Shown: piece after piece, positions 6,910 through 13,438 of the stretch
Layout of the letters: each line of letters begins with the position of its first letter
How positions within the stretch are numbered: the stretch's first letter is position 1
DNA from: a virus
Strand: one strand, 5' to 3'
Virus record (IMG/VR): IMGVR_UViG_3300023172_000202
Span: 1 to 23,083 of that record
DNA: 23,083 bases
Position numbers and translations under genes: made by a program
Notes under the pieces: model-generated
Databases searched by the model: none
Seen by the model: only the letters and a program-made list of their open reading frames with translations
What the model was told of the DNA's origin: nothing

Positions 6910-8172
6910 TTAGTATACCTTTGCGTATGGTCCAGATAATTCTGACTCGGACCCAGCATAGTTCACTAGACCTGAGGCGAAACGATCTTTGTTTTTCTTT
7001 GACATTGATTCGACTATGGAGATAAGTTGGGTTGTCATAATCTTAGAGACAAACCAGTTCATATCCTTTTCCATAACTGCTTTATAAAATTCGTACTCGT
7101 CCATCTTGTTTGTGTCCGGACAAGCAGTATACCAATCGTAAAACTTTTTGATTGTCTCATCGTTGCGTTCGCTGAGTTCTCTTTGTGGTATAAAAGTTTT
7201 TCCTGGTCCGATGATCATATCGACCAACCCTTTGATTGGTCCACCGGACATCTTACCCATGTTCGCGTTCTTACCTTTTAGTTCGCCCTGCCATGTAGTG
7301 CCGAACTTACGGAACTGTGCTTTACCACCGTTGAAGAAAAGATATCCGTCACCAGAGTCAAAGAATCCACGGAGACCAGTTGTTGTTCTTTCGTATTTAA
7401 AAGTCGGTCGTTCTCTACCCAAGTTCAACTCTTTGTAGTTGACCCTGCCTACACATTTCTTAAGAGAAACTCCGATGATATCTTTGCTGATAAAATTCTT
7501 GATCAACATTTCGTTCAGTTCAGTGAAAGTTTTAGCAGAGGTCAAGTTGACGGTTGCTCCCTTTGGAGTAACCATCCAAATATCAGCAGGACTCCATTTG
7601 TTTGCATCCCCAAACGGTTTACCTGCCTCTCTGTTGAGTAGGTTCACATGCGTGTATAAATTGTTTACCCAAGCAGAACCGCGATGGTGCTTGTAAGTGG
7701 TAGATGGAAATTTCTTCTTTAATTGCGCCGCCACCAACTTAGAAGATGCAATCCAGTCGTCTGGCAGTTTGGTTAGCACGTTTTCGATTTTCTCGTCAAC
7801 GTCGTACTTACTGCTGGCACCTTTGAGTCCATCATGGGTGTATGGTTTTTTGGCATAGCAAGCAGCATTGTAGACGCACTGGGCAGACTCGGCGAGCTTG
7901 GTGATGTCAGAACCTGCGCCTGATCCACCGCCACCTTTGATTTTTACTTCAACGTAGTAAGTCCCCATCTCAGCACGACCTACTGATGATGTACCGCCAC
8001 TAGGATTATATCTGCCTTTCAACTTAGTGGCAATATTTCTCAATGCACCTTCTCGGTCGCTACCCTTTTCGAGTTGGACAACCACTGTACTTCGAGTTTT
8101 ACCTTGCTTGAGATCGGTGTATCCACACTTATCGAGTTGGATTTTTAGATCATCTGTTGAACGGATTGCCAT
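6910..8172 (-). CDS. Large conserved phage protein of unknown function, possibly nuclease-fold
   Basis: The 420-residue protein has a strong ribosome binding site (AGAGGAAGG, five bases before ATG) behind a perfect late promoter. A glycine-rich linker (GGGGSGAGS, residues 80-88) separates a small N-terminal domain from the main body. Notable points are VEVK at 74-77 and NKWSPADIWMV at 191-201. This acidic-xK plus W-x-PAD-I-W pattern resembles restriction-endonuclease-fold proteins, but I cannot confirm a complete catalytic set. The main body also has a Phe/Gly-rich segment (GFFDSGDGYLFFNGGKAQF) and a helical C-terminus. It may be a structural or nuclease-like late protein. The gene is certain, the function is not. 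Confidence 0.83.
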   Translation of the reverse strand: MAIRSTDDLKIQLDKCGYTDLKQGKTRSTVVVQLEKGSDREGALRNIATKLKGRYNPSGGTSSVGRAEMGTYYVEVKIKGGGGSGAGSDITKLAESAQCVYNAACYAKKPYTHDGLKGASSKYDVDEKIENVLTKLPDDWIASSKLVAAQLKKKFPSTTYKHHRGSAWVNNLYTHVNLLNREAGKPFGDANKWSPADIWMVTPKGATVNLTSAKTFTELNEMLIKNFISKDIIGVSLKKCVGRVNYKELNLGRERPTFKYERTTTGLRGFFDSGDGYLFFNGGKAQFRKFGTTWQGELKGKNANMGKMSGGPIKGLVDMIIGPGKTFIPQRELSERNDETIKKFYDWYTACPDTNKMDEYEFYKAVMEKDMNWFVSKIMTTQLISIVESMSKKNKDRFASGLVNYAGSESELSGPYAKVY

Positions 8173-8196
8173 AGATACCTTCCTCTTGGATGTATC

Positions 8197-8204
8197 TATT
8201 TATA
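8197..8204 (-). promoter_or_regulatory. Late promoter (T4 type)
   Basis: A perfect TATAAATA octamer on the minus strand, 24 bases before ATG 8172. It overlaps the last codons and stop of the metallopeptidase gene (the TAA is inside the octamer). In T4-like phages this sequence is recognised by the phage late sigma factor gp55 with gp33 and the sliding clamp. It should drive the 420-residue protein and the putative structural gene. Confidence 0.8.
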
Positions 8205-8643
8205 CTTCTTCCTCCATCCACTTCTTAAATAGTTTTTCTTCAAGACGTCGTGCTTCTCTTTCCCAAGGAGTATCGTTCTCAGCATAGATGCCTTTTCCGT
8301 ATCGAACAGTCCTGCCCTTCCAACGGGAAACAGGCAGATCCCATTCGTCAGGATGACTTGTAAGTTCTCTTCGGAGATACTGACGAGCATGCACTAGTTC
8401 GTGCGCAACAGTTTTGAGTTTATCTTCGTAGGATATTGATTCGCCAAACTGCCTAGTGGCAATCTGTATGGAAACTTCGCGAGAGTCACCTGTACATAAT
8501 CCAAACGCATTATCTTCTAATTCACCGTAATGCCAACGGAAGTCAATCCATCCGCGAAGTTTGTCTATGCCTAGTTCTTCGCAACACCAATCGGCGAACT
8601 CCTCAATGTACTGAGGAGTCCTAGCATGATAATATACCAACAT
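8200..8643 (-). CDS. Small zinc metallopeptidase (HExxH)
   Basis: The 147-residue protein contains the zinc-binding motif HELVHARQ at residues 81-88, inside TVAHELVHARQYL. A downstream PWEREA helix (127-132) supplies a glutamate that can be the third ligand, as in small gluzincin-type peptidases. It starts with a TAATG overlap, so it is coupled to the small exported protein before it. There is no signal peptide, so it probably acts in the cytoplasm; prohead processing or host protein cleavage are possible but not shown. A SprT-like assignment is an alternative, but the SprT zinc-ribbon is absent. Early and late promoters upstream suggest expression throughout infection. Confidence 0.85.
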   Translation of the reverse strand: MLVYYHARTPQYIEEFADWCCEELGIDKLRGWIDFRWHYGELEDNAFGLCTGDSREVSIQIATRQFGESISYEDKLKTVAHELVHARQYLRRELTSHPDEWDLPVSRWKGRTVRYGKGIYAENDTPWEREARRLEEKLFKKWMEEEV

Positions 8644-8978
8644 TAGAAGCGACCAAGTGCTTTGTCGATCTTCCTTCCCATCTCATAGATCTGACGATCA
8701 ATGCCATGTTGAATAGAACGCTCAACCGTTCGAGCAGTTCGGTCAATGCTTCGGTTGACAACACGATCGGTAGCAGTTGCAACCCTGCCCTTGCTCGTGC
8801 AATCATACACATACATTGTGTTGGTTCCTTTATAATAAACCGAGTCGCGACAAGTCTTACTTTCCACAACGATGATTTTTGTATCAGCAGGGATATTGAC
8901 TTGACCATATGCAGCGCCAGTCCAAAGACCGACAACGAAGAACGTCACAAGAACTGCGAGTTTAGTAGGTGTCCACAT
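8643..8978 (-). CDS. Small exported protein with basic C-terminal helix
   Basis: I chose ATG 8978, preceded by AAAGGAG at seven bases, over a GTG six codons upstream. The 111-residue product has an N-terminal signal or anchor (WTPTKLAVLVTFFVVGLWTGAAYG). A short strand-rich part with two cysteines (SKTCRDSVYY, VYDCTSK) follows, and the last 45 residues form an Arg-rich amphipathic helix (RVVNRSIDRTARTVERSI). It is probably periplasmic or membrane-tethered; a lysis or envelope role is conceivable but unsupported. It sits directly behind tandem early and late promoters. Confidence 0.82.
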   Translation of the reverse strand: MWTPTKLAVLVTFFVVGLWTGAAYGQVNIPADTKIIVVESKTCRDSVYYKGTNTMYVYDCTSKGRVATATDRVVNRSIDRTARTVERSIQHGIDRQIYEMGRKIDKALGRF

Positions 8979-8996
8979 AGTCTTTCTCCTTTCCAC

Positions 8997-9004
8997 TATT
9001 TATA
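8997..9004 (-). promoter_or_regulatory. Late promoter (T4 type), abutting an early promoter
   Basis: A perfect TATAAATA octamer on the minus strand, 18 bases before ATG 8978. Only one base separates it from the CATAAT -10 element of the boxed early promoter at 9006-9065. Confidence 0.78.
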
Positions 9005-9152
9005 TATTATGACTGAATAGTGGAACAAAAGCAAATCTAAAATAGTCGTTTAAAATCAACGACTTATGACTGCGACCCCGTCTACGCTGCTTCTCCTAGT
9101 CTATAGCAGTGACACATCAGGACATCTCTACCATGCCCTCGCAGTCGTACCC
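9005..9152 (-). other. Non-coding stretch with an eight-base-pair closed stem (possible small RNA)
   Basis: Between two genes there are 148 bases. The left part is promoter A. The right part contains a perfect inverted repeat, GACTGCGA (9068-9075) and TCGCAGTC (9139-9146), closing a 63-base loop. Inside the loop a five-base-pair CTGCT/AGCAG hairpin can form. The size (79 bases) and closed stem recall a tRNA, but no T-arm GTTCGA-type or D-arm signature is visible on either strand. It could be a small RNA, the 3' structure of the upstream operon or a decayed tRNA. No protein frame fits it. Confidence 0.35.
9006..9065 (-). promoter_or_regulatory. Boxed early promoter A
   Basis: Minus-strand order: box AAGTCGTTGATTT (9065-9053), 18 bases, -35 TTGCTT (9034-9029), 17 bases, -10 CATAAT (9011-9006). 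The same arrangement recurs at 11474-11532 and 15575-15634. The box here is also one arm of a seven-base-pair inverted repeat (AGTCGTT and AACGACT, 9044-9064), which could double as a weak terminator or an operator. It drives the small exported protein and the metallopeptidase. Confidence 0.65.
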
Positions 9153-9419
9153 TTACGTTTCCCTCTTTTGACCGGAACCCTGCTCCTTCCTTGTCAGCAG
9201 GTAATCTACATGATCAAGGTTCAACGGTTCTTCGTCGAACGCACGCATCATGTTACACATATCTTCATACAACTCATCTGGTATATCACCAAAAGCAGTT
9301 ACAGGATTTGTTGAATAAAATTTGACATTGCCCTCATCATCATAATAGATCTCGTGAATCTGATATCCCAACAGGGGATCAGTTTTAGGGCGATGCGCTA
9401 TCCTGTAATTCCAACTCAT
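9153..9419 (-). CDS. Small hypothetical protein
   Basis: This 88-residue protein starts at ATG 9419, inside the last 35 bases of the exonuclease gene. It has a strand-rich N-terminus (WNYRIAHRPKTDP, IHEIYYDDEGNVKFYSTN) followed by an acidic helix (ELYEDMCNMMRAFDEE). The pattern Y-x-I-x-E-x-Y-Y-D-x-x-G-x is common in small phage early proteins of unknown role. It is the last gene of the early operon that begins at 11451. Confidence 0.78.
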   Translation of the reverse strand: MSWNYRIAHRPKTDPLLGYQIHEIYYDDEGNVKFYSTNPVTAFGDIPDELYEDMCNMMRAFDEEPLNLDHVDYLLTRKEQGSGQKRET

Positions 9420-10074
9420 ACTGGTCTCTCAACTTCAAGAACTCACCTACCCACTCGTCACGGTGTTCGATGAATACTTGAGACTCTCCTTCTTGCGTTG
9501 TAATGATTGTGACTAATTGAGTCACAGGTATTCCAGTCATCTCTTCAAACATAACTGCGTACGCAGCTTCCTGCTTGAAGTAGTTATATATCTTAGATCG
9601 AGTCTTTCGCCGCGCAGAAGTTTTCCAGTCGATCACTGAAATTTTCCCATCGTACTCGGCGACCATGTCTACCGTTCCTGCTGCTCGCAGATACTCGGAG
9701 TACATCAGTCCTTCGATCAATCTAACATTGTCGATGTGCTCATCAGCAACATCGCGCAAGCGACCAAACATGTCGCGTGCGTTTGGCATTATTACGCCAG
9801 TTGACTCCTTTCCTTGTATATAGTCCTCTATCAAAGTATGGACTGACGTGCCGCGAGAAGATGCTTGCTTCGATATCTTGTTCGCTTGCTCAGCACCTAC
9901 TCGGCGACGCCATTCATGTAATGCTCTCTTGGTTTTTTTACAAGAGGCAAGGACGGTTGTGACAGAAGGGTACGGAACTGCTTCCCCATCCTCTTTTACA
10001 TAATGACGTTTACCGTTGACGGTAACACGCTTGATCTTTGGTAGTTCGATCAAGTCCAAATTAAATTTTTTCAT
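9385..10074 (-). CDS. PD-(D/E)XK exonuclease (RecB/Cas4/MGME1-like)
   Basis: The 229-residue protein carries the RecB-type nuclease motifs in order. They are PSVTTVLASC near residue 36, RGTSVHTLIE at 74-83, GTVDMVAEYDGKISVIDWKTS at 133-153 (catalytic Asp136, Asp149 and Lys151), and QEAAYAVMF at 168-176. It would be a metal-dependent DNA exonuclease, active on single-stranded or frayed DNA, of use in phage recombination, replication repair or host DNA recycling. No iron-sulfur cysteine cluster of the Cas4 type is seen, so the MGME1-like form is the better fit. It lies two bases after the previous gene, without a strong ribosome binding site. Confidence 0.9.
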   Translation of the reverse strand: MKKFNLDLIELPKIKRVTVNGKRHYVKEDGEAVPYPSVTTVLASCKKTKRALHEWRRRVGAEQANKISKQASSRGTSVHTLIEDYIQGKESTGVIMPNARDMFGRLRDVADEHIDNVRLIEGLMYSEYLRAAGTVDMVAEYDGKISVIDWKTSARRKTRSKIYNYFKQEAAYAVMFEEMTGIPVTQLVTIITTQEGESQVFIEHRDEWVGEFLKLRDQYELELQDSASP

Positions 10075-10076
10075 TA

Positions 10077-10403
10077 CTATACCAAGTCGCCAAAGAAATC
10101 ACTGTTCATTGCTTTACACAATCTACTCTTTGCGTCTTTGAGTAGATTCTTGTTTTGTTTAGACCAATCCCTTGCTACTGCTCCATTCATTCCAAAATCT
10201 GCTACAGCAAGAGCATACTGGCCATTTAAGGTGCGAAGCATGTGAACCTCTACAGGCATGCTATCGTGAGTAAACTCCCACGCCCAACGGATTTTTCCAT
10301 AGGCATCATGATCCGCTACTGCGTCCTGCTTAAAATAATTAGAAACCCACTCTACACCAACGAGTGCATTAGGGTTCACTTCTTCTATTGTTTCTAGTTC
10401 CAT
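10077..10403 (-). CDS. Hypothetical early protein
   Basis: The 108-residue protein starts at ATG 10403 in a TAATG overlap, with AGGA eight bases upstream. It has a Trp-rich segment (KIRWAWEFTHDSM), a strand pair (VEVHMLRTLNGQYALAVADF) and a Lys-rich helical tail. It sits immediately before the exonuclease gene, so a role in DNA metabolism is possible by context only. I do not recognise the family. Confidence 0.78.
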   Translation of the reverse strand: MELETIEEVNPNALVGVEWVSNYFKQDAVADHDAYGKIRWAWEFTHDSMPVEVHMLRTLNGQYALAVADFGMNGAVARDWSKQNKNLLKDAKSRLCKAMNSDFFGDLV

Positions 10404-10618
10404 TACAGCAATCCTGCTACCATTTTAATGGCGTCAATTGCCTTGACTACCTTGTTCTTGATGTCCTCAGTCTCAAGTTGCTCTTCTATGCGAGCATAAT
10501 CACAAAGATCATCAACGAGTTCTGTGTACTCGCCCATAGTTATATGTCCTGCGTCCAAAAGTGATCTGTACTCTCGAACCTTTATTTCTGCTGCCTTCTG
10601 CCAAAGATCTACATTCAT
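10403..10618 (-). CDS. Small helical hypothetical protein
   Basis: This 71-residue protein is all helical and acidic in its middle (ELVDDLCDYARIEEQLETED). It starts with an ATGA overlap on the preceding lipoprotein gene. No membrane segment or catalytic motif is seen. It is probably an early phage accessory protein. Confidence 0.77.
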   Translation of the reverse strand: MNVDLWQKAAEIKVREYRSLLDAGHITMGEYTELVDDLCDYARIEEQLETEDIKNKVVKAIDAIKMVAGLL

Positions 10619-10995
10619 TTCCTTCCTCCGAACACTTCGAGCATATGATCTATAGATTCAGCAACAGTCATCCTTTTTACCTTACAGTACACGTTGCTGG
10701 GTGTTTCCCTATCATATAGTTCGTTGATCAGAGAATTAAGTTCTCTGTAGATATCACCGATGTTATCGTTCAATCTATGTTCGCTATAAACTTGCAACCT
10801 CAGCGACATACGTTTCATGGCAAACAACTCACGACGATTACACCATTCTTCTTCTGACGCTGGTGTATTCGCCAAGACATATAGAGTCGCCAACGAGTTA
10901 AACTCTACGTTGTCGAACTCACTTGGTTTCCATTGCTCTAACTGACCGCAACCAACAAAGAGCAAAACTAATGCTCCGAAAAGTAAGTATCGCAT
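10615..10995 (-). CDS. Putative lipoprotein
   Basis: The 126-residue protein begins MRYLLFGALVLLFVGCGQ. This is a lipoprotein signal with a VGC lipobox, so Cys16 would be lipidated and the protein anchored in a membrane. The rest is helical with two further cysteines (EEWCNRRE, NVYCKVK). It could act on the host envelope, for example in superinfection immunity or as an outer spanin-like part. Its length is on the long side for a spanin and no inner partner is adjacent. It is the only clear lipoprotein of the window. Confidence 0.82.
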   Translation of the reverse strand: MRYLLFGALVLLFVGCGQLEQWKPSEFDNVEFNSLATLYVLANTPASEEEWCNRRELFAMKRMSLRLQVYSEHRLNDNIGDIYRELNSLINELYDRETPSNVYCKVKRMTVAESIDHMLEVFGGRK

Positions 10996-10998
10996 ATC

Positions 10999-11133
10999 CT
11001 ACCCCATAAGTAGAATTGTCTTCAGGTCTTTAACAGACCACCCACTCATCCTCGCTAGTTGTCGTAGAGTTATGTCCCAGTGCGTATCAAAATAATCGCG
11101 CACACGTTCTTCTGTCCAAACACCTGACGGCAT
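10999..11133 (-). CDS. 44-residue protein with helix-turn-helix-like helix pair
   Basis: This small gene fills the gap between two larger ones. ATG 11133 has a near-perfect ribosome binding site (GGAGG, six bases upstream). The stop TAG at 10999-11001 lies three bases before the lipoprotein start. The product begins MPSGVWTEERVRDYFDTHWD and continues with DITLRQLARMSGWSVKDLK, which looks like a helix-turn-helix (LRQLARMSGWSVKDL). It could be a small DNA-binding regulator. From memory, marine phages carry similar tiny proteins. Confidence 0.8.
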   Translation of the reverse strand: MPSGVWTEERVRDYFDTHWDITLRQLARMSGWSVKDLKTILLMG

Positions 11134-11136
11134 ACA

Positions 11137-11451
11137 TCACCTCCGCATACGGGCAAGATCTTTCGCTTGCTCGTCGTCAATGACAGGTACAGCGTTCGAC
11201 TTATGCATCGTCGCAATACCTTTGACCAGAGTCCCCGTATACTGTTTCTTCTCAGGAGCAGCGCAGGGACCACCCTTCGTACAGTCTACCGAAGCATAGA
11301 CCACACCTTCATCGCGACGAACAGGACCACTACGGGCAGTCATCTCGGAAAAGGCAGGTCGCTTATATTTAGCGTAGACCTCACCCTTGGGTTTACTTTT
11401 CTTGATCTTACGACCAGTAAAATCATGTGACATAGAACCATAGATACGCAT
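11137..11451 (-). CDS. Basic hypothetical protein, first gene of an early operon
   Basis: The 104-residue protein starts at ATG 11451 with a strong AGGAGG eight bases upstream. It is Lys/Arg-rich (FTGRKIKKSKPKGEVYAKY) and largely unstructured. A central segment carries two cysteines (SVDCTKGGPCAAP) and the tail is Arg-rich. SHDFTGRKIKKSKPKG looks familiar from T4-like marine phages, but the function is unknown; nucleic-acid binding is plausible. It is read from boxed promoter B and heads a chain of seven genes down to 9153. Confidence 0.82.
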   Translation of the reverse strand: MRIYGSMSHDFTGRKIKKSKPKGEVYAKYKRPAFSEMTARSGPVRRDEGVVYASVDCTKGGPCAAPEKKQYTGTLVKGIATMHKSNAVPVIDDEQAKDLARMRR

Positions 11452-11473
11452 AGAATGCTCCTCCTATAGTTTT

Positions 11474-11532
11474 ATTATGCCTCAATCAAGAGGAAAAAGC
11501 AAGAGAAATAACTCTAATGAAATCAACGACTT
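11474..11532 (-). promoter_or_regulatory. Boxed early promoter B
   Basis: Minus-strand order: box AAGTCGTTGATTT (11532-11520), 17 bases, -35 TTGCTT (11502-11497), 17 bases, -10 CATAAT (11479-11474). The ATG follows after 22 bases. The box overlaps the stop codon of the 2OG oxygenase gene. The box and the ten bases after it match promoter C in 20 of 23 positions. Confidence 0.68.
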
Positions 11533-12139
11533 AGTGCGCCTTCCACTCAGGACTACGGATTATCGCCTGTGATGTCTTGCCATAATTGAACGATATAGCG
11601 ACTCTGCTGTTTCGGGGATCAACCTTCCCTTGCGGTCGGACTTCGTGCTCTAACCAACTTGGCCAACAATTCAACTCACCTGTTTTGGGATAGTGAGTGT
11701 AGAACATTTCGGCGTCGTTGCTTGGTTCAGCGTGAGCTAAAAGAGTTGCCGCCGGATGTCTAAACCTTATCTTGGTGGAGTTTTCGTCGCCATGAGGATA
11801 ATAAGTTCCTGCTGCTATTGTGCCAGGATGCGTATGCAACACGTGATCCGTACCCTCCCAATAAACTGAGAACCAATAGTCAAAGTACGGTATCGTCTCA
11901 ATCTGCCTTTCTTCGGCAAATAATTTTCCTGCTGCTTTCAAAGTGCTTTCTAATGCATTGCGGTAAGGAAAGTTTAACTTCATATGATCATTGAATTTGT
12001 CGTCGAAGTAACTAGTGTAATTACCATGTTCATGCAATCTTTTCCTACAATAATCAGCGATTTCCTTATGAGGCAAATCTACATGGCACTTCATGATAGG
12101 AACAACAAAATGTTGATCAACTTTAAAATCTCTTATCAT
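11531..12139 (-). CDS. 2OG-Fe(II) oxygenase-like protein
   Basis: I chose ATG 12139, with GGAG seven bases upstream, giving 202 residues. The double-stranded beta-helix region has FSVYWEGTDHVLHTHPG, where the His102/His104 pair is the likely iron-binding motif. GTYYPHGDENSTKIRFRHP follows, with a distal His165 in WPSWLEHEVRPQ and Arg179 in RVAISFN that would bind 2-oxoglutarate. This matches the putative 2OG-Fe(II) oxygenase family (PF13759 type) frequent in cyanophages. The substrate is unknown. It ends in the box of promoter B and is the last gene of the operon starting at 13403. Confidence 0.85.
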   Translation of the reverse strand: MIRDFKVDQHFVVPIMKCHVDLPHKEIADYCRKRLHEHGNYTSYFDDKFNDHMKLNFPYRNALESTLKAAGKLFAEERQIETIPYFDYWFSVYWEGTDHVLHTHPGTIAAGTYYPHGDENSTKIRFRHPAATLLAHAEPSNDAEMFYTHYPKTGELNCWPSWLEHEVRPQGKVDPRNSRVAISFNYGKTSQAIIRSPEWKAH

Positions 12140-12410
12140 CAGCATGCTCCAAGTCGTGAACGTGTAACGCAATCAACGCATAGTGGAGAACCTTCAACAA
12201 GTCTTTACGGTTCTTGCCTTCTTTGTTACCGTATCGCTGCGTGTACTTGAGGATATTGCCGAGACAGAATCCTTCTCCATGACCACCGTCGATAATAAAC
12301 TCGGTTGCTTGGTATTTGTTTTTGGAGTAGTGCTCGTCGTAAGTCGAGTTGACATAATCTTCTAACTCGCTTATCAACGCAAATTCATTGTACCTGTAAT
12401 CTATTCCCAT
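12123..12410 (-). CDS. DUF3310 family protein
   Basis: The 95-residue protein carries GFCLGNILKYTQRYGNKEG and KDLLKVLHYA, the typical DUF3310 signature, in which a helical protein has G-N-x-x-K-Y followed by D-L-x-K-x. These proteins are common in phages and are sometimes called nucleotide kinases, although their activity is not established. It begins with a TAATG overlap and ends 17 bases inside the oxygenase gene. Confidence 0.87.
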   Translation of the reverse strand: MGIDYRYNEFALISELEDYVNSTYDEHYSKNKYQATEFIIDGGHGEGFCLGNILKYTQRYGNKEGKNRKDLLKVLHYALIALHVHDLEHADDKRF

Positions 12411-12652
12411 TAGTAATCCTCACCTTCTTTGTACTGCCCTCGGATATCTGACAGCGGATCAAACTCAGCATTCGGTTTGCTCTTACCACCGATATCTTCA
12501 GTACCATCAACAATACGTTCCATGTAACCAATCAATGCACTCGCCATGGTTACATCTGCTTCTCCACAGATTTCTTTAAACTGTGCATGTAGATATTCGG
12601 GGACACGAATATTGAACATCCTTGTGTTCCCTGACTTGTAACCGTTACTCAT
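12410..12652 (-). CDS. Ribbon-helix-helix DNA-binding protein
   Basis: The 80-residue protein has a short strand (MFNIRVP) followed by two helices (EYLHAQFKEICGEADV and MASALIGYMERIV). This is the ribbon-helix-helix layout of Arc/MetJ-type repressors. The C-terminus is acidic and probably disordered. It starts with an ATGA overlap on the preceding small membrane protein gene. A phage early regulator is a likely role, and the boxes at promoters A, B and C are possible targets, but this is inference. Confidence 0.82.
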   Translation of the reverse strand: MSNGYKSGNTRMFNIRVPEYLHAQFKEICGEADVTMASALIGYMERIVDGTEDIGGKSKPNAEFDPLSDIRGQYKEGEDY

Positions 12653-12858
12653 TTAAATGCTAAAACCATCAGTATACAAATTAACAAAATATTTGTGAAC
12701 GCGATCTCTACCGCAAGGATAGTGTGATACCAAACCCACCTTGCCTGATACACTTCCTGCACTTGTTCATTATCTGCACCAGGAAGTTTCTCAATGATAA
12801 CAGTATCTATAGGGTTTTTATCAAGAGGAGTCCCCAGAAGTTTTTTAATCCAGTTCAT
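12649..12858 (-). CDS. Small tail-anchored membrane protein
   Basis: I chose ATG 12858 because it forms an ATGA overlap with the preceding stop; a longer form would overlap that gene by about 110 bases. The 69-residue product starts MNWIKKLLGTPLDKNPID and has a single transmembrane helix near its C-terminus (ILAVEIAFTNILLICILMVL, then a final AFK). The N-terminus would be cytoplasmic. Function unknown; a holin needs more than this evidence. Confidence 0.75.
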   Translation of the reverse strand: MNWIKKLLGTPLDKNPIDTVIIEKLPGADNEQVQEVYQARWVWYHTILAVEIAFTNILLICILMVLAFK

Positions 12859-13403
12859 ACTGTCCACCACTCTGGCACTGGTCGCCTTGTCCATTTGGAG
12901 AAACTTGCCTTTGCTTCTCTGTAGTAATTTCTGTAGGATTCGATGGAGTCTCCTTCCACGATGCATTGAGGGAAGTGCGACATTGCTGGAGGTGGTTGGA
13001 CAAATGGTTTGTCATCAATATTTTTAGGGGGACGAGATAGCGCGACGCCAAGTTTCGTCCAAGACATGTGAGTTTTTCCATAACGCCAAGTGTACTCTTC
13101 GCAGAGGTTCATCCACAACTGAAATAACCAGTTATAGTTATTCTTGCTCTCGCGGACCCACGCTGCGCTTGGATGATTGATATGACTTGCTTTGTACAGT
13201 ACAGAATCCATAATGGGTTCCGGATGTTTCCATCGCTTGATTCTTCTACCGTTAGCAGTTTTGTCGTACCACTCATCCCCGTCGAGAACACGGTGCGCAG
13301 TCGAGAGCATCTGTGGATATTCAATATCCATCTTGACGCAGTGCTTGTCGTTGTGCTCTTTGGCGCACTGCTTAGGTTCTTCATGTAAGTAAAATATATT
13401 CAT
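12855..13403 (-). CDS. Pyrimidine-dimer glycosylase-like phage protein
   Basis: The 182-residue protein opens with MNIFYLHEEPKQCAKEHNDK and HCVKMDIEYPQMLSTAHRVL, then HPSAAWVRESKNNYNWLF and PEWWTV at the end. This layout is a widespread phage family often linked to pyrimidine-dimer DNA glycosylase (T4 endonuclease V, Pyr_excise-like), so DNA repair is possible. The link is family resemblance from memory, and the catalytic N-terminus of endonuclease V is not conserved as such. No Shine-Dalgarno precedes ATG 13403, and a promoter ends six bases before it, so a leaderless mRNA is likely. It is the first gene of its operon. Confidence 0.8.
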   Translation of the reverse strand: MNIFYLHEEPKQCAKEHNDKHCVKMDIEYPQMLSTAHRVLDGDEWYDKTANGRRIKRWKHPEPIMDSVLYKASHINHPSAAWVRESKNNYNWLFQLWMNLCEEYTWRYGKTHMSWTKLGVALSRPPKNIDDKPFVQPPPAMSHFPQCIVEGDSIESYRNYYREAKASFSKWTRRPVPEWWTV

Positions 13404-13409
13404 GATAAT

Positions 13410-13438
13410 AGTCTACCGCAATCTGATATCAATGTCAA
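13410..13438 (-). promoter_or_regulatory. Sigma70-type promoter, predicted leaderless
   Basis: Minus strand: -35 TTGACA (13438-13433), a perfect consensus, 17 bases, -10 TAGACT (13415-13410). ATG 13403 follows the -10 after six bases, and no ribosome binding site is visible. The -35 overlaps the stop codon of the upstream membrane protein gene. There is no boxed element of the A/B/C type. Confidence 0.6.

Noticed and set aside
9068-9146. tRNA gene
   Set aside because: The closed stem and length fit, but neither strand has a T-arm GTTCGA-type sequence, a D-arm pattern or a credible anticodon stem.
9385-10074. Cas4 or a CRISPR-linked nuclease
   Set aside because: No repeat array is present, and the four-cysteine cluster of Cas4 is missing; the motifs fit a generic RecB-type exonuclease.
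12649-12858. Holin assignment for the small tail-anchored protein
   Set aside because: One membrane helix at the C-terminus and its place in an early operon do not support a lysis role.
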